Source of the DNA: an uncultured Opitutia bacterium
GTDB taxonomy: Bacteria; Verrucomicrobiota; Verrucomicrobiia; Opitutales; UBA953
Reading direction: 5' to 3'
Assembly (NCBI GenBank): GCA_945957395.1
Contig: CAMFKE010000004.1
Span: forward strand, 124,001 to 188,000
DNA: 64,000 nucleotides
The position numbers and the translations under genes were made by a program. A model generated the notes under the pieces. It saw only the letters and a list, made by a program, of their open reading frames with translations. It searched no databases and was not told the DNA's origin. This document shows, piece after piece, positions 25,194 through 34,355 of the stretch. Numbering within the stretch: the first letter of the stretch is position 1; every line of letters begins with the position of its first letter.

Positions 25194-28100
25194 ATGGCCG
25201 ACAGCAAACTCGCCCCCCGTGAGCCCGAGCACGACTCTCCCGACTTCGTGCACCTGCATGTGCACACGGACTACAGCCTGCTCGACGGTTGCAGCCGCAT
25301 CGACCGCATCTTCGACCGCGTGTCGTCGATGAAGATGCGCGCGGTGGCCATCACGGATCACGGCAACCTCTACGGGCTTTTCGACTTCTGGAACGATTCG
25401 AAGAAGGCGAAAATCAAGCCTCTGCTGGGCTGCGAGGTCTACCTCGTCTACGATTGCAAACTGACCGACCGCCCGGAGCGCGCGAAGAACAAGCGCTACC
25501 ACATGGGCCTGCTCGCGAAGAACTTCAAGGGGTACCAGAACCTCACGAAGCTCGTGTCCGACGCGCACACCAAGGGCTTCTATACGCGCCCGCGCACCGA
25601 CATGGAGCAGCTCGCGCTGCACGCCGAGGGGCTCATCGGTTTCACCGGGTGCATGCAGGGTGTCGTGCCCCAGTTCATCCTGGCCGGCGAGATGGACAAG
25701 GCGCGCGAGGCGTTGGGCCGCTTCGTGGACATCTTCGGCAAGGAGAACTATTTCGTGGAGATCATGGACCACGGACTGCCGGAGCAGCAGCAGCTCATCC
25801 CTCCGCTGCTCAAGCTCGCCGAGGAATTCGGGCTCAAGGTGGTCGCCACGAACGACGTGCACTATGTGGACCAGTGCCACAACACCGCGCACGACGCCAT
25901 GGTGTGCATCCAGACCGGCGCGAAGCTGGCGGACGAGAAGCGCATGCGCTACACCTCGCGCCAGTTCTACCTCAAGAGCCAGGCCGAGATGATGCGCATC
26001 TTCGGCGAGCGCCCCGACACGCTGCTCAACACCGTCGCCGTCGCCGAGATGTGCGATGTGAAGCTGCCCGTGGGTGCCAACAATTACCCCGTCTACCGCC
26101 TCGACGCCGCCATCGAGGTCTCCCTTCGCCCGAAGTTCGACGCCATCCTCGACGCGTACGCCGACCTGAAGAACAAGCTCAATGTGGTCGCCGGAAAGCC
26201 CGCCGACTTCTCGTTCTCCGAGGAGAAGCGCGCCGGGATGCGCAAGAACGGCTCGTACCTGCTCGACCTGTGCAAGCAAGGCCTGCTGGAGCGTTACGGC
26301 GTCGACTACGATTCGCCCGAGGCCTGGGCGGACGACGCCCCGCGCGGCGAGGGCAAGGCTTCTCCGGCCGAACTGTGCCGACGCGTCGACTACGAGCTTT
26401 CCGTCATCGCGGGCACCGGCTTCGTCGACTACTTCCTCATCGTCTGGGACTTCATCAACTGGGCGCGCGTGAACGGCGTTCCGGTCGGCCCGGGCCGCGG
26501 TTCGGGCGCAGGTTCGCTCGTCGCGTACATCCTGAAGATCACGGACATCGACCCCATCCGTTTCGGCCTCCTCTTCGAGCGCTTCCTCAACCCCGAGCGC
26601 GTGTCGGCGCCCGACTTCGACATCGACTTCTGCATGCGCCGCCGCGACCAGGTCGTGGACTATGTGCGCCGCAAGTACGGCGAGGACCGCGTGTCGAACA
26701 TCATCACCTTCGGCACGCTCGGCGCGAAGATGGTCGTGCGCGACCTGGCCCGCGTGCACGACGTGCCGTTCGCCGAGTCCAACAAGCTCGCCAAGCTCAT
26801 CCCCGAGGAGCTCGACATCACGCTGGAGAAGGCGCTCAAGGATTCCCCGGACCTGCGCGCCGAGGTGAACCGCAACCCCATCGCCGCGAAGATCATGGAG
26901 GAGGGCGAGGTGTTGGAAGGCATGGTGCGCAACACCGGCAAGCACGCCTGCGGCATGATCATCGCCGACCGCCCGCTCACCGACATCGTGCCCGTGACGC
27001 TCCAGGAAGGCGCGCTCACCACGCAGTACCCGAAGGACCCGGTCGACAAGCTCGGCCTGCTCAAGATGGACTTCCTCGGGCTCAAGACGCTCACCGTCAT
27101 CGACGACGCCGTGCAATTCGTGCGCCGCAAGAAGGGCCTGGAGAACTTCGACATCGAGAAGGTGCCCCTGGACGACAAGCCCACGCTGGACCTGCTCAAC
27201 GCCGGCAAGACCGTGGCGGTGTTCCAGCTCGAATCCGAAGGCATGCAGGCTCTTTGCCGCCAGTTCTCCATCTCCAGCATCGACGAGATCATCGCGCTCA
27301 TCGCGCTGTACCGACCCGGCCCGATGCAGTTCATCCCGCAGTATGTGGCGGGCAAGAAGGACCCGCGCACCATCAAGTACGCGCACGAGCTGATGATCCC
27401 CATCGCCAAGGAGACCTACGGCATCCTGGTGTATCAGGAGCAGGTCATGGAGGTCGCCAAGGTGGTCGGCGGATATACGCTGGGCGGCGCCGACATGCTG
27501 CGCCGCGCGATGGGCAAGAAGATCGCCGAAGAGATGGCCAAGCAGAAGAGCGTGTTCGTCGAGGGCGCCGCCAAGGCCAACGGGCTCAAGCCCGAGAAGG
27601 CCGGCGAAATCTTCGATGTGCTCGCGAAGTTCGCCGAGTACGGCTTCAACAAGTCGCACTCCGCCGCGTATGGATTCCTTTCTTACAGAACGGCCTACCT
27701 GAAGGCCAACCATCCGGTCGAGTTCATGGCCGGCGTGCTCACCAACGAAATCGGAAACTCCGAGAAGGTCGCCTTCTTCGTGGGCGAGTGCGAGAACATG
27801 GATGTGCGCGTCATGGGTCCGCATGTGAACATCTCCGAGAATGTCTTCACCCCCGTGCCCGGCGGCGAGCGCGGCATCCGCTTCGGCCTCGGCGCCGTGA
27901 AGGGCGTGGGCGAACAGGCCGCCGCCGCCATCGTGGCCGAACGCACCTCCGGCGGCCCCTTCAGGAACTTCGTGGACTTCATGGAGCGCATGCCGGACAA
28001 CACCGTGAACTCGCGCGTGCTCGAGTGCCTCATCAAGTCCGGCGCCTTCGACTTCGCCGGCGACGACCGCCGCCACCTGCTCGATTCCGTCGAGGCCGTG

Positions 28101-29003
28101 AAGAGCCATGTGAGCTCCATGCGCAAGGACAAGGCCGGAGGCCAGGGCAACCTCTTCGACCTGCTCGGCGACGACGCCGGCGCCGGCGGCACCGGCTCCG
28201 ACCTGCTCAACCGCAAGGCGCCCCCCATGGGCGACGCCGAAAAGCTCCAATACGAGAAGGAGCTGCTCGGCTTCTACCTCTCCGGGCACCCGCTCGACGC
28301 CTACGCCGGCCTCGACACCGCCGCCGCCACCATCTCGGGCCCGGTCGCCGCTGTTACCTTCTCCAAGCACGACCGCTGGCCCCTGCGCTTCTGCGGCATC
28401 GTCACCGGGCTCAAGAAGATGTTCACCAAGGAGAAGACCGTGGAGCGCAAGGACGGCACGAAGGTCGTGGAGCCCCCGCGCGCCTGGGCCGCGTTCACCC
28501 TCTCCACGCGCGACCAGTCCTACGAAATCAATGTCTTCCCGGACGCCTTCGAGACCATCAAGGACGCCGCCGGACTCGACGGCAAACCGCTTCTCGCCGA
28601 GGGCGCCCATGTCATCGTGGACACCGAGATCTCGTGGCGGCCCGACCGCGAAAGCTGGAGCGTGCAGGCTTTTCGCATGCATTCTCTGCCCACCGGTCTG
28701 CCCGGCCTCATCCGCTCCGTGCTGTTCATCCTTCACCCCGTGGCCGAGTCCGAGGATTTCCTCGAGCGTCTCGCCGACTACCTGCACAGCGAGAAGGGCA
28801 CCGGACGCACCAAGGTGCGCCTCGGCTTCCGCCAGCCCGACGGGCGCGTGTTGAAGGCCGATGTGAACGGCGCCCTCGCCGGGCACATCTCGCCCGACAT
28901 TGTGCGCGAGCTCTCCCGCCATCCCGCCTGCGCCGGTCTCCTGTTCGAGTCCGCCCCCCCGGCCGAGAAGCCCCCGCGCGAGTGGGGCGGCAAGCGCCGC
29001 TGA
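25194..29003 (+). CDS. dnaE: DNA polymerase III alpha subunit
   Basis: A 1269-aa replicative polymerase catalytic subunit. The PHP domain begins near residue 20 ([13 protein letters not shown]). The C-family palm carries PDFDIDF at 473-479, where D476 and D478 correspond to the E. coli catalytic aspartates. The motifs [12 protein letters not shown] and [20 protein letters not shown] are intact. Tandem helix-hairpin-helix ([18 protein letters not shown]) and OB-fold regions follow. Length is slightly above the 1160 aa of E. coli DnaE. No 3'-5' exonuclease domain is inserted, so this is DnaE1-type rather than PolC. Codon usage is strongly C-ending except before Val codons. Confidence 0.98.
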   Translation: MADSKLAPREPEHDSPDFVHLHVHTDYSLLDGCSRIDRIFDRVSSMKMRAVAITDHGNLYGLFDFWNDSKKAKIKPLLGCEVYLVYDCKLTDRPERAKNKRYHMGLLAKNFKGYQNLTKLVSDAHTKGFYTRPRTDMEQLALHAEGLIGFTGCMQGVVPQFILAGEMDKAREALGRFVDIFGKENYFVEIMDHGLPEQQQLIPPLLKLAEEFGLKVVATNDVHYVDQCHNTAHDAMVCIQTGAKLADEKRMRYTSRQFYLKSQAEMMRIFGERPDTLLNTVAVAEMCDVKLPVGANNYPVYRLDAAIEVSLRPKFDAILDAYADLKNKLNVVAGKPADFSFSEEKRAGMRKNGSYLLDLCKQGLLERYGVDYDSPEAWADDAPRGEGKASPAELCRRVDYELSVIAGTGFVDYFLIVWDFINWARVNGVPVGPGRGSGAGSLVAYILKITDIDPIRFGLLFERFLNPERVSAPDFDIDFCMRRRDQVVDYVRRKYGEDRVSNIITFGTLGAKMVVRDLARVHDVPFAESNKLAKLIPEELDITLEKALKDSPDLRAEVNRNPIAAKIMEEGEVLEGMVRNTGKHACGMIIADRPLTDIVPVTLQEGALTTQYPKDPVDKLGLLKMDFLGLKTLTVIDDAVQFVRRKKGLENFDIEKVPLDDKPTLDLLNAGKTVAVFQLESEGMQALCRQFSISSIDEIIALIALYRPGPMQFIPQYVAGKKDPRTIKYAHELMIPIAKETYGILVYQEQVMEVAKVVGGYTLGGADMLRRAMGKKIAEEMAKQKSVFVEGAAKANGLKPEKAGEIFDVLAKFAEYGFNKSHSAAYGFLSYRTAYLKANHPVEFMAGVLTNEIGNSEKVAFFVGECENMDVRVMGPHVNISENVFTPVPGGERGIRFGLGAVKGVGEQAAAAIVAERTSGGPFRNFVDFMERMPDNTVNSRVLECLIKSGAFDFAGDDRRHLLDSVEAVKSHVSSMRKDKAGGQGNLFDLLGDDAGAGGTGSDLLNRKAPPMGDAEKLQYEKELLGFYLSGHPLDAYAGLDTAAATISGPVAAVTFSKHDRWPLRFCGIVTGLKKMFTKEKTVERKDGTKVVEPPRAWAAFTLSTRDQSYEINVFPDAFETIKDAAGLDGKPLLAEGAHVIVDTEISWRPDRESWSVQAFRMHSLPTGLPGLIRSVLFILHPVAESEDFLERLADYLHSEKGTGRTKVRLGFRQPDGRVLKADVNGALAGHISPDIVRELSRHPACAGLLFESAPPAEKPPREWGGKRR

Positions 29004-29183
29004 GTCCGGCCCGGCTCGCTCGCGCCCCGTCCGGCGCGCCCGGATAAGCGCGCGTCACGAGCCACCCCCGTCGCGCTTCTGCCTTGGCTCCCGGGCCCGG
29101 CGCGCGGGTTCGGCGGCAAAATGAGGATTGCGGGCGTCCGGCCCGAATTCCTTATTCCGCGCGCACCTTTCACACCCACCACC

Positions 29184-30425
29184 ATGAGCACGACCAAGCC
29201 CAAGAAAGTCGCCATCCTCACCGCCGGCGGCCTCGCCCCCTGCCTCAGCTCCGCCGTCGGCGGCCTGATCGAGCGCTACACCGAAATCGATCCCACCATC
29301 GAGATCATCGCCTACCGCGGCGGCTACAAGGGCCTCCTCCTCGGCGACAGCTTCAAGGTCACCCCCGAAATCCGCGAGAAGGCCCACCTCCTCCACGGCT
29401 TCGGCGGCTCGCCCATCGGCAACTCCCGCGTGAAGCTCACCAATGTGAAGGACTGCGTGAAGCGCGGCCTCGTCAAGGAAGGCCAGGACCCCCAGAAGGT
29501 CGCCGCCGACCAGCTCGTGAAGGACGGCGTGGATGTTCTCCACACCATCGGTGGAGACGACACCAACACCGCCGCCGCCGACCTCGCCGCCTTCCTCGGC
29601 AAGAACAACTACCCGCTGCGCGTGATCGGCCTGCCGAAGACCATCGACAACGATGTCTTCCCCATCCGCCAGTCCCTCGGCGCCTACACCGCCGCCGAGC
29701 ACGGCGCCAACTACTTCGCCAACATCGTGAACGAGTGCGGCGCCAACCCGCGCATGCTCATCGTCCACGAAGTGATGGGCCGCTCCTGCGGCTGGCTCAC
29801 CGCCGCCACCGCCGTCGAATACCGCAAGGGCCTCAACGCCCGCGAGTTCGTCCCCGGCATCGGCGCCGCCAAGAGCCGCTACGACGTGCACGCGCTCTAC
29901 ATCCCCGAGATGGTCATCGACATCGCCGCCGAGGCCAAGCGCCTCAAGGCCGTCATGGACACCAATGACTGCGTGAACATCTTCATCTCCGAAGGCGCCG
30001 GCGTGGAAGCCATCGTCGCCGAGATGGAAGCCAAGGGCGAGGTCGTCCCCCGCGACGCCTTCGGCCATGTGAAGCTCGACGCCGTGAACCCCGGCAAGTG
30101 GTTCGGCTCGCAGTTCGCCGCCCTCCTGGGCGCCGAAAAGGTGATGGTGCAGAAGTCCGGTTACTACGCGCGCGCCGCCGCCGCCAACCAGGCCGACCTC
30201 TCCCTCATCAAGTCCTGCACCACCCTCGCCGTCGAGTGCGCCCTGCGCGGCGAATCCGGCGTGATCGGCCACGACGAGGACAACGGTAACCGCCTGCGCG
30301 CCATCGAGTTCCCCCGCATCAAGGGCGGCAAGCCCTTCAACATCGACGAGTGCTGGTTCAAGCAGCTCATCAAGGACATCGGCCAGCCCGCTCCCGTGAA
30401 GGCCGCCGCCGCCGCCCACCACTAA
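29184..30425 (+). CDS. pfp: Pyrophosphate-dependent 6-phosphofructokinase
   Basis: A 413-aa glycolytic enzyme that phosphorylates fructose-6-phosphate, here probably with PPi as donor and reversibly. GGDDT at 123-127 carries Asp where ATP-PFK has Gly, and PKTIDND at 151-157 carries Lys where ATP-PFK has Gly. This pair is the established signature of PPi use. I chose the ATG at 29184; an in-frame upstream start at 29121 adds no conserved sequence. The C-terminus ends in an Ala-rich tail. It lies 180 bp after dnaE and is followed by a hairpin. Confidence 0.93.
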   Translation: MSTTKPKKVAILTAGGLAPCLSSAVGGLIERYTEIDPTIEIIAYRGGYKGLLLGDSFKVTPEIREKAHLLHGFGGSPIGNSRVKLTNVKDCVKRGLVKEGQDPQKVAADQLVKDGVDVLHTIGGDDTNTAAADLAAFLGKNNYPLRVIGLPKTIDNDVFPIRQSLGAYTAAEHGANYFANIVNECGANPRMLIVHEVMGRSCGWLTAATAVEYRKGLNAREFVPGIGAAKSRYDVHALYIPEMVIDIAAEAKRLKAVMDTNDCVNIFISEGAGVEAIVAEMEAKGEVVPRDAFGHVKLDAVNPGKWFGSQFAALLGAEKVMVQKSGYYARAAAANQADLSLIKSCTTLAVECALRGESGVIGHDEDNGNRLRAIEFPRIKGGKPFNIDECWFKQLIKDIGQPAPVKAAAAAHH

Positions 30426-30490
30426 GCCCGTGGGTTGTTTCCGGAGCGCGGGCTCACCCGTTCGCATCCGGATTCTAACGACAAACGAAC

Positions 30491-30522
30491 AAGGCCCGCC
30501 CGGCTGAACGCCGGCGGGCCTT
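30491..30522 (+). terminator. Terminator after phosphofructokinase
   Basis: A 10-bp stem (30491-30500 with 30513-30522) closes a 12-nt loop that can pair further. Only two T follow directly, so it may be weak. Confidence 0.6.
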
Positions 30523-30750
30523 GCTGCGTCACGGCATCCTCGGGCATGGTTCATTCCCGACGCGGCAAGGTGAATCGGGGCGCGTGGTTGTCGGGGCGGA
30601 GCCGATGTGTTCGCCGGCGTCGAAGGGCGTGCGCGGGCGAATGCCGGGGTCCTCGGTGACACCGGCACGCGCAAGCGAGCGCCCTACGGGACGGTTTGCT
30701 CAAACACCGGGCGATGCCGCGGCCGACGAAGATAGGCTCGGGATGGAAAA

Positions 30751-30778
30751 AGACCCCGTCTCGGCCGAGACGGGGGCT
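30751..30778 (-). terminator. Terminator after PEP-CTERM gene
   Basis: The near-palindrome CCCCGTCTCGG (30754-30764) with its complement (30765-30775) is followed on the minus strand by a short base pair extension and TCTTTTTCC. It would end the minus-strand PEP-CTERM transcript. Confidence 0.75.
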
Positions 30779-30807
30779 TTGTCGAATCCTAATCCCAATG
30801 GAATCTC

Positions 30808-31614
30808 TTAGGCGGCCTTCTTTGCGGCGCCCGCGGCCTTGCGGCGGCGGCGCACATAGGAGGCGGCGGCGAGGGCGCCGGCGCCCATCAGGCCGTAGGT
30901 GGACGGCTCGGGCACGGCGGACGCGTTCACGCCGATGTTGCCGGCGCTGTCCAAGAAGTAGGAGACCGAGTTCACATTGTTCACCCAGGCGGTCTGGCCC
31001 TGCGTGTAGGTCGAGATGCTGAACGACTTCTTGGTCACCACGCTGAAGTCGGTGTCCGTTTCGAACTCGCTGAGCGGCATCGTGGTGTTGTTGAACGCAG
31101 AGGGGCCGGTTGTGAGCTTGGAGGACCAACCTGAGGCATTGGTGTCATCTTGGATGGACACCAGGGTGTTCACGCCCGACACGCCTTTGTTGGACTGAAT
31201 TCCGTTGGTCGAGTTCCAGAGAACCTGGTCGATGACGCTGATGGCCCCGGTTGTGCTGTTAAGTACAGAGAGTGTATTGCTTCCCGTGTACCCGTCTACG
31301 AAGTTCGAGGCGTATACCGTGCGGAAGCCTGAAATCGTGTTGGAACCTGCGGCGCCGAAGAAGAGATCGGTGCGGGTGTTCCAGTTGGCGCCGAAGGTGG
31401 CCACCAGGTCGGCGTTGATATTGGTGATGATGGTGCCCGGGGTGCGCGTGGTCAGCGACGAGAACAGGCCGAGGTTCACCACCAGGTCTTTGTCCGGGGT
31501 GACGTCGGCGGAGCGGAAGCCCAGGTAGATTTCGTTGTTGGCGGCGGAGGCTCGGGGCGCGAGGGCGGCGAGGGCCAGTGCGGCGAGGGCGCCGAGGGCG
31601 AGAGTTTTACGCAT
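30808..31614 (-). CDS. PEP-CTERM sorting-domain protein
   Basis: A 268-aa exported protein. A signal peptide (MRKTLALGALAALALAALAP then RASA) is followed by a Thr/Ser/Asn-rich beta domain. The C-terminus is the PEP-CTERM signal VPEPSTYGLMGAGALAAAS with an Arg-rich end (YVRRRRK). PEP-CTERM proteins are sorted and probably cleaved by an exosortase and then displayed at the surface or in exopolysaccharide; no exosortase is in this window. It lies 39 bp downstream of a PstS-like gene on the same strand and is probably co-transcribed with it. Confidence 0.9.
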   Translation of the reverse strand: MRKTLALGALAALALAALAPRASAANNEIYLGFRSADVTPDKDLVVNLGLFSSLTTRTPGTIITNINADLVATFGANWNTRTDLFFGAAGSNTISGFRTVYASNFVDGYTGSNTLSVLNSTTGAISVIDQVLWNSTNGIQSNKGVSGVNTLVSIQDDTNASGWSSKLTTGPSAFNNTTMPLSEFETDTDFSVVTKKSFSISTYTQGQTAWVNNVNSVSYFLDSAGNIGVNASAVPEPSTYGLMGAGALAAASYVRRRRKAAGAAKKAA

Positions 31615-31653
31615 GATTCTGTCCGTAGTAAGGTTAGGAGGGTGGTCCGAAGA

Positions 31654-32955
31654 TTACTGGGGCAGGATAATCTTACCCATGCCGGCGCGCGTCACATTCA
31701 TGGTGTTGAGCTTGATGCCGCCCACCGCCGCGTCGGCGTTGATGATCTGGTTCTTGATGGAGTTCACCGCGTTCAGCTTGTCGCCGGAGAGGGTGTTGCG
31801 GTGCATGAGCACCTGGTAGTTCCAGAACGGGTAGGCGCCGTTGCGCACGGCGTCGTGCGAGTAGGGCACGCCGTTGTAGCTGAGCACCTGGCCGGCGGCG
31901 GTGCCGCCGAAGGTGCCGGTCACATTGTCGAAGGTCATGCCGGAGACTGCGGAGGCGTCGGAGATGCCCATGTAGGAGAAGACGACATCGAGGTCGGCTG
32001 CGGTGGGCGTGCCCACGGCGGTGCGCAGGTTGCTCCCGCTGGAATAGCCGCCCAAGGGGTCGGCGTTCTCGGTGAGGGCGGTGATTACACCCGAGGTTAC
32101 GGTGTAGGTGTACTGCAGGGGCGGGTTGTCGCGGCCGAAACCGGATTCGAGGAAGGTATCGAGGCGGGTGCCGGAGCCGTAGTCGCGGCCGCACACGGCC
32201 ACATAGGTGAAGGCGTCGGCCTGGCTCTTGGTGAACAGCGAGAGGGGAGCGAAGCCGGAGAGAATGGCCTGGGCCTGCAGGGCGGAGATGTTGGTCACGC
32301 TGTTGAGGGCGGCCTGCTTGACGGCGTCGTTGGACTTGCCCTTCACCCACACGAAGGGAATCACGCCCACCGGGGTTTCCACCAGCTTGGCGTAGGCGGG
32401 GGCGCGGTTGTAGCCGGTCTCGACTTGGAAGCTGTCACCCATGGCCACATCCGCCACGGCGGATTCCACATTGCCGGAGGTGGCGATGTTGGCGTGGCCG
32501 GCGTCGCCGGCGGTGGTGTCGGCGGCGAGCGAGGCTTCGGTGAGGAAGTTGCTCACGAGGGGGTTGGTGGTGTCGGCCACCACGCGCACGCCTTCCATGG
32601 CGCCGGACCAGGAGCACTGCACCATGACGGACTTGCCGCCGACGGTGCCGCGGAAGGTGGCCTGGTTGGCGCTGTTGAGGCTGGCGTTGGTGGCGACGAT
32701 CTTGAGGTCGGTGGCGCCGGCGTAGTAGTTCCGGATGCCGGTCATGGTCGAGGCGCGGAAGGCGGTCGAACCGGTGAAGCGGATGGTGACGTCCGCGGCG
32801 AAGGCGGAGACGGAGGAGACGCCGAGGGCGCCGACGAGGAGGAGCTTGCTGAGTTTTATGGCTGGTTGTCTTGCTGGAGGTGGATCGGTTTTCGGTGCGT
32901 GCCGCCAAGGAGCCTGCGGCGTGAGTGAAAATCCGTCCGGGGTGCGTGTGTACAA
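31654..32955 (-). CDS. PstS-like periplasmic substrate-binding protein (start uncertain)
   Basis: An exported protein of the PstS/type 2 periplasmic-binding class. The mature part starts DVTIRFTGSTAFRASTM, and GSTAFR resembles the phosphate-binding GST loop. GSGTRLDTFLESGFG matches the family's SGTR loop. The natural signal peptide, KLSKLLLVGALGVSSVSAFA, directly follows an ATA codon at 32859. The only conventional in-frame start upstream is a TTG at 32955, which adds a 32-residue hydrophilic leader. A non-canonical ATA start is plausible. No pstCAB transport genes are adjacent, so it may act in a surface or phosphate-scavenging role with the PEP-CTERM neighbour. Confidence 0.75.
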   Translation of the reverse strand: MYTRTPDGFSLTPQAPWRHAPKTDPPPARQPAIKLSKLLLVGALGVSSVSAFAADVTIRFTGSTAFRASTMTGIRNYYAGATDLKIVATNASLNSANQATFRGTVGGKSVMVQCSWSGAMEGVRVVADTTNPLVSNFLTEASLAADTTAGDAGHANIATSGNVESAVADVAMGDSFQVETGYNRAPAYAKLVETPVGVIPFVWVKGKSNDAVKQAALNSVTNISALQAQAILSGFAPLSLFTKSQADAFTYVAVCGRDYGSGTRLDTFLESGFGRDNPPLQYTYTVTSGVITALTENADPLGGYSSGSNLRTAVGTPTAADLDVVFSYMGISDASAVSGMTFDNVTGTFGGTAAGQVLSYNGVPYSHDAVRNGAYPFWNYQVLMHRNTLSGDKLNAVNSIKNQIINADAAVGGIKLNTMNVTRAGMGKIILPQ

Positions 32956-33127
32956 GCCGCCAAGAGTTACTTTTCGGATACGCGTTCGGAGTCGCCCGTG
33001 TTACGCCACGGGGTTCTGTGGCGATGCGGTGACGCTGCCGGAGCGCGTTCGTTCCGGCGGCGATTCGGACCGGAAGTCGGGGCGTGCGTGCGGGGGCGAT
33101 TCACGCGGTCGCTCGTCGATGGCATGA

Positions 33128-33157
33128 AAAAAGCCCCGCGGCGAAGCGGGGCTTTTT
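33128..33157 (-). terminator. hldD terminator
   Basis: A 12-bp perfect stem (33128-33139 with 33146-33157) with a 6-nt loop and A/T runs on both sides lies 19 bp beyond the hldD stop codon. Confidence 0.9.
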
Positions 33158-33176
33158 GTAGGAGCGGATGCGGCGC

Positions 33177-34178
33177 TTAGTCGCCGAGGCGTTTTCCGGT
33201 CACGAGGTGGTTGCGCACATAGTCGGCGACGGCGTCCTCGAGGGACCACTGCGGGCGGTCGTAGCCGACCTCGCGAATCTTGGAGATGTCGGCCTCGGTG
33301 AAGTACTGGTACTTGGCTTTCAGTTCGGCGGGCATCTCGATGAACTCGATGTTCTCCCGCATCTCCAGCGCCTTGAAGATGGCACGCATGAGGTCCAGCC
33401 AGGTGCGCGCCTTGCCGGAGCCGACATTGTAGAGGCCGCCGGCCTTCGGGTTCTCGGCGAGGAACACGGCCATGGCCACGGCGTCCTTCACATAGACGAA
33501 GTCGCGCATCTGCTCGCCGTCGCGGTACTCGGGCCGGTCGCTCTTGAACAGCTTCACCTTGCCCTCGGAGCGGATCTGGTGGAAGGCGCGGTAGACCATG
33601 CTGACCATGCCGCCCTTGTGGTCTTCGTTGGGCCCGTAGACATTGAAGAACTTCAGGCCCACGATCTTGTCGAGGTATCCGTGGCGCTGCGCGTGCAGGT
33701 CGAACAGGTGCTTGGAGTAGCCGTACATGTTGAGCGGGCGCAGCCGGTGCAGCTCGTTGAGCTTGTCGTCCATGCCGTTGGCGCCGTCGCCGTAGGTGGC
33801 GGCGGAGGATGCGTAAACGAAGCGGGCGCCGCGCTGGATCGACCACTCGGCGAGGCGCTTGGTGTACTCGTAATTGTTGTGCACCAGGTAGCGCGCGTTC
33901 TTCTCGGTGGTCGCGGAGCAGGCGCCCAGGTGGAACACCGTCCGGATGTCCTCGAAGTCCGCGGGCTTGGCCTCCAGACGGGCGAGGAAGTCGTCTCCCT
34001 CCATGTAGTCGGCGTAGCGCAGCGGCACCAGGTTGCGGAACTTGTCGTCGGTGCCGAGGAAGTCGGTCACGAGGATGTTCTCGTGCCCCAGCCGGTTCAG
34101 GTGGTTGATCAGCGCGCTGCCGATGAAGCCGGCGCCGCCGGTGACGAGGATTTTGCCTTTGCCGAGGTCGTGGTGCAT
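33177..34178 (-). CDS. hldD: ADP-L-glycero-D-manno-heptose 6-epimerase
   Basis: A 333-aa NAD(P)-binding epimerase of the extended short-chain dehydrogenase family. It makes ADP-L-glycero-D-manno-heptose for LPS inner core. The Rossmann motif ILVTGGAGFIGSALINHL is near the N-terminus. YASSAATYGDG and YGYSKHLFD carry the catalytic Tyr-x-x-x-Lys. FFNVYGPNEDHKGGMVSMV is highly characteristic of HldD/RfaD. I chose the ATG at 34178; upstream in-frame extensions lack homology. It follows the acyltransferase-heptosyltransferase fusion on the same strand, consistent with LPS assembly. Confidence 0.95.
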   Translation of the reverse strand: MHHDLGKGKILVTGGAGFIGSALINHLNRLGHENILVTDFLGTDDKFRNLVPLRYADYMEGDDFLARLEAKPADFEDIRTVFHLGACSATTEKNARYLVHNNYEYTKRLAEWSIQRGARFVYASSAATYGDGANGMDDKLNELHRLRPLNMYGYSKHLFDLHAQRHGYLDKIVGLKFFNVYGPNEDHKGGMVSMVYRAFHQIRSEGKVKLFKSDRPEYRDGEQMRDFVYVKDAVAMAVFLAENPKAGGLYNVGSGKARTWLDLMRAIFKALEMRENIEFIEMPAELKAKYQYFTEADISKIREVGYDRPQWSLEDAVADYVRNHLVTGKRLGD

Positions 34179-34262
34179 GCGCGCATGCAAAGTGAGAAGG
34201 GCGAATGGTGAAGTGTGAAATGGCGCGCCCTCGAACAGGAACCGGAGCCGCTTGAAAACGCG

Positions 34263-34297
34263 AAGGCGCGAAACCGGACGGGCCGGCTTCGCGCCTT
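34263..34297 (-). terminator. Hairpin between LPS fusion gene and hldD
   Basis: AAGGCGCGAA (34263-34272) pairs with 34288-34297, with extra CCGG pairing in the loop. On the minus strand it is followed by a weak CGCGTTTTC. It may partly terminate the upstream LPS gene before hldD. Confidence 0.5.
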
Positions 34298-34355
34298 TCT
34301 TCCCACAAAACAGCTTGGCAACGGAAGACACGGATCCCCGGTCGCCGTCCCGCCG

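Larger units (their letters stand above)
30426..30807. other. Intergenic region with two terminators
   Basis: This 382-bp stretch between convergent genes contains the two hairpins described separately and no credible gene. Apparent open frames here lack ribosome-binding sites and homologous features. Confidence 0.6.

Noticed and set aside
25179-28922. A 1247-codon minus-strand open frame opposite dnaE
   Set aside because: The composition is His/Leu/Ala/Glu-rich with no domain, and dnaE on the plus strand is unmistakable.
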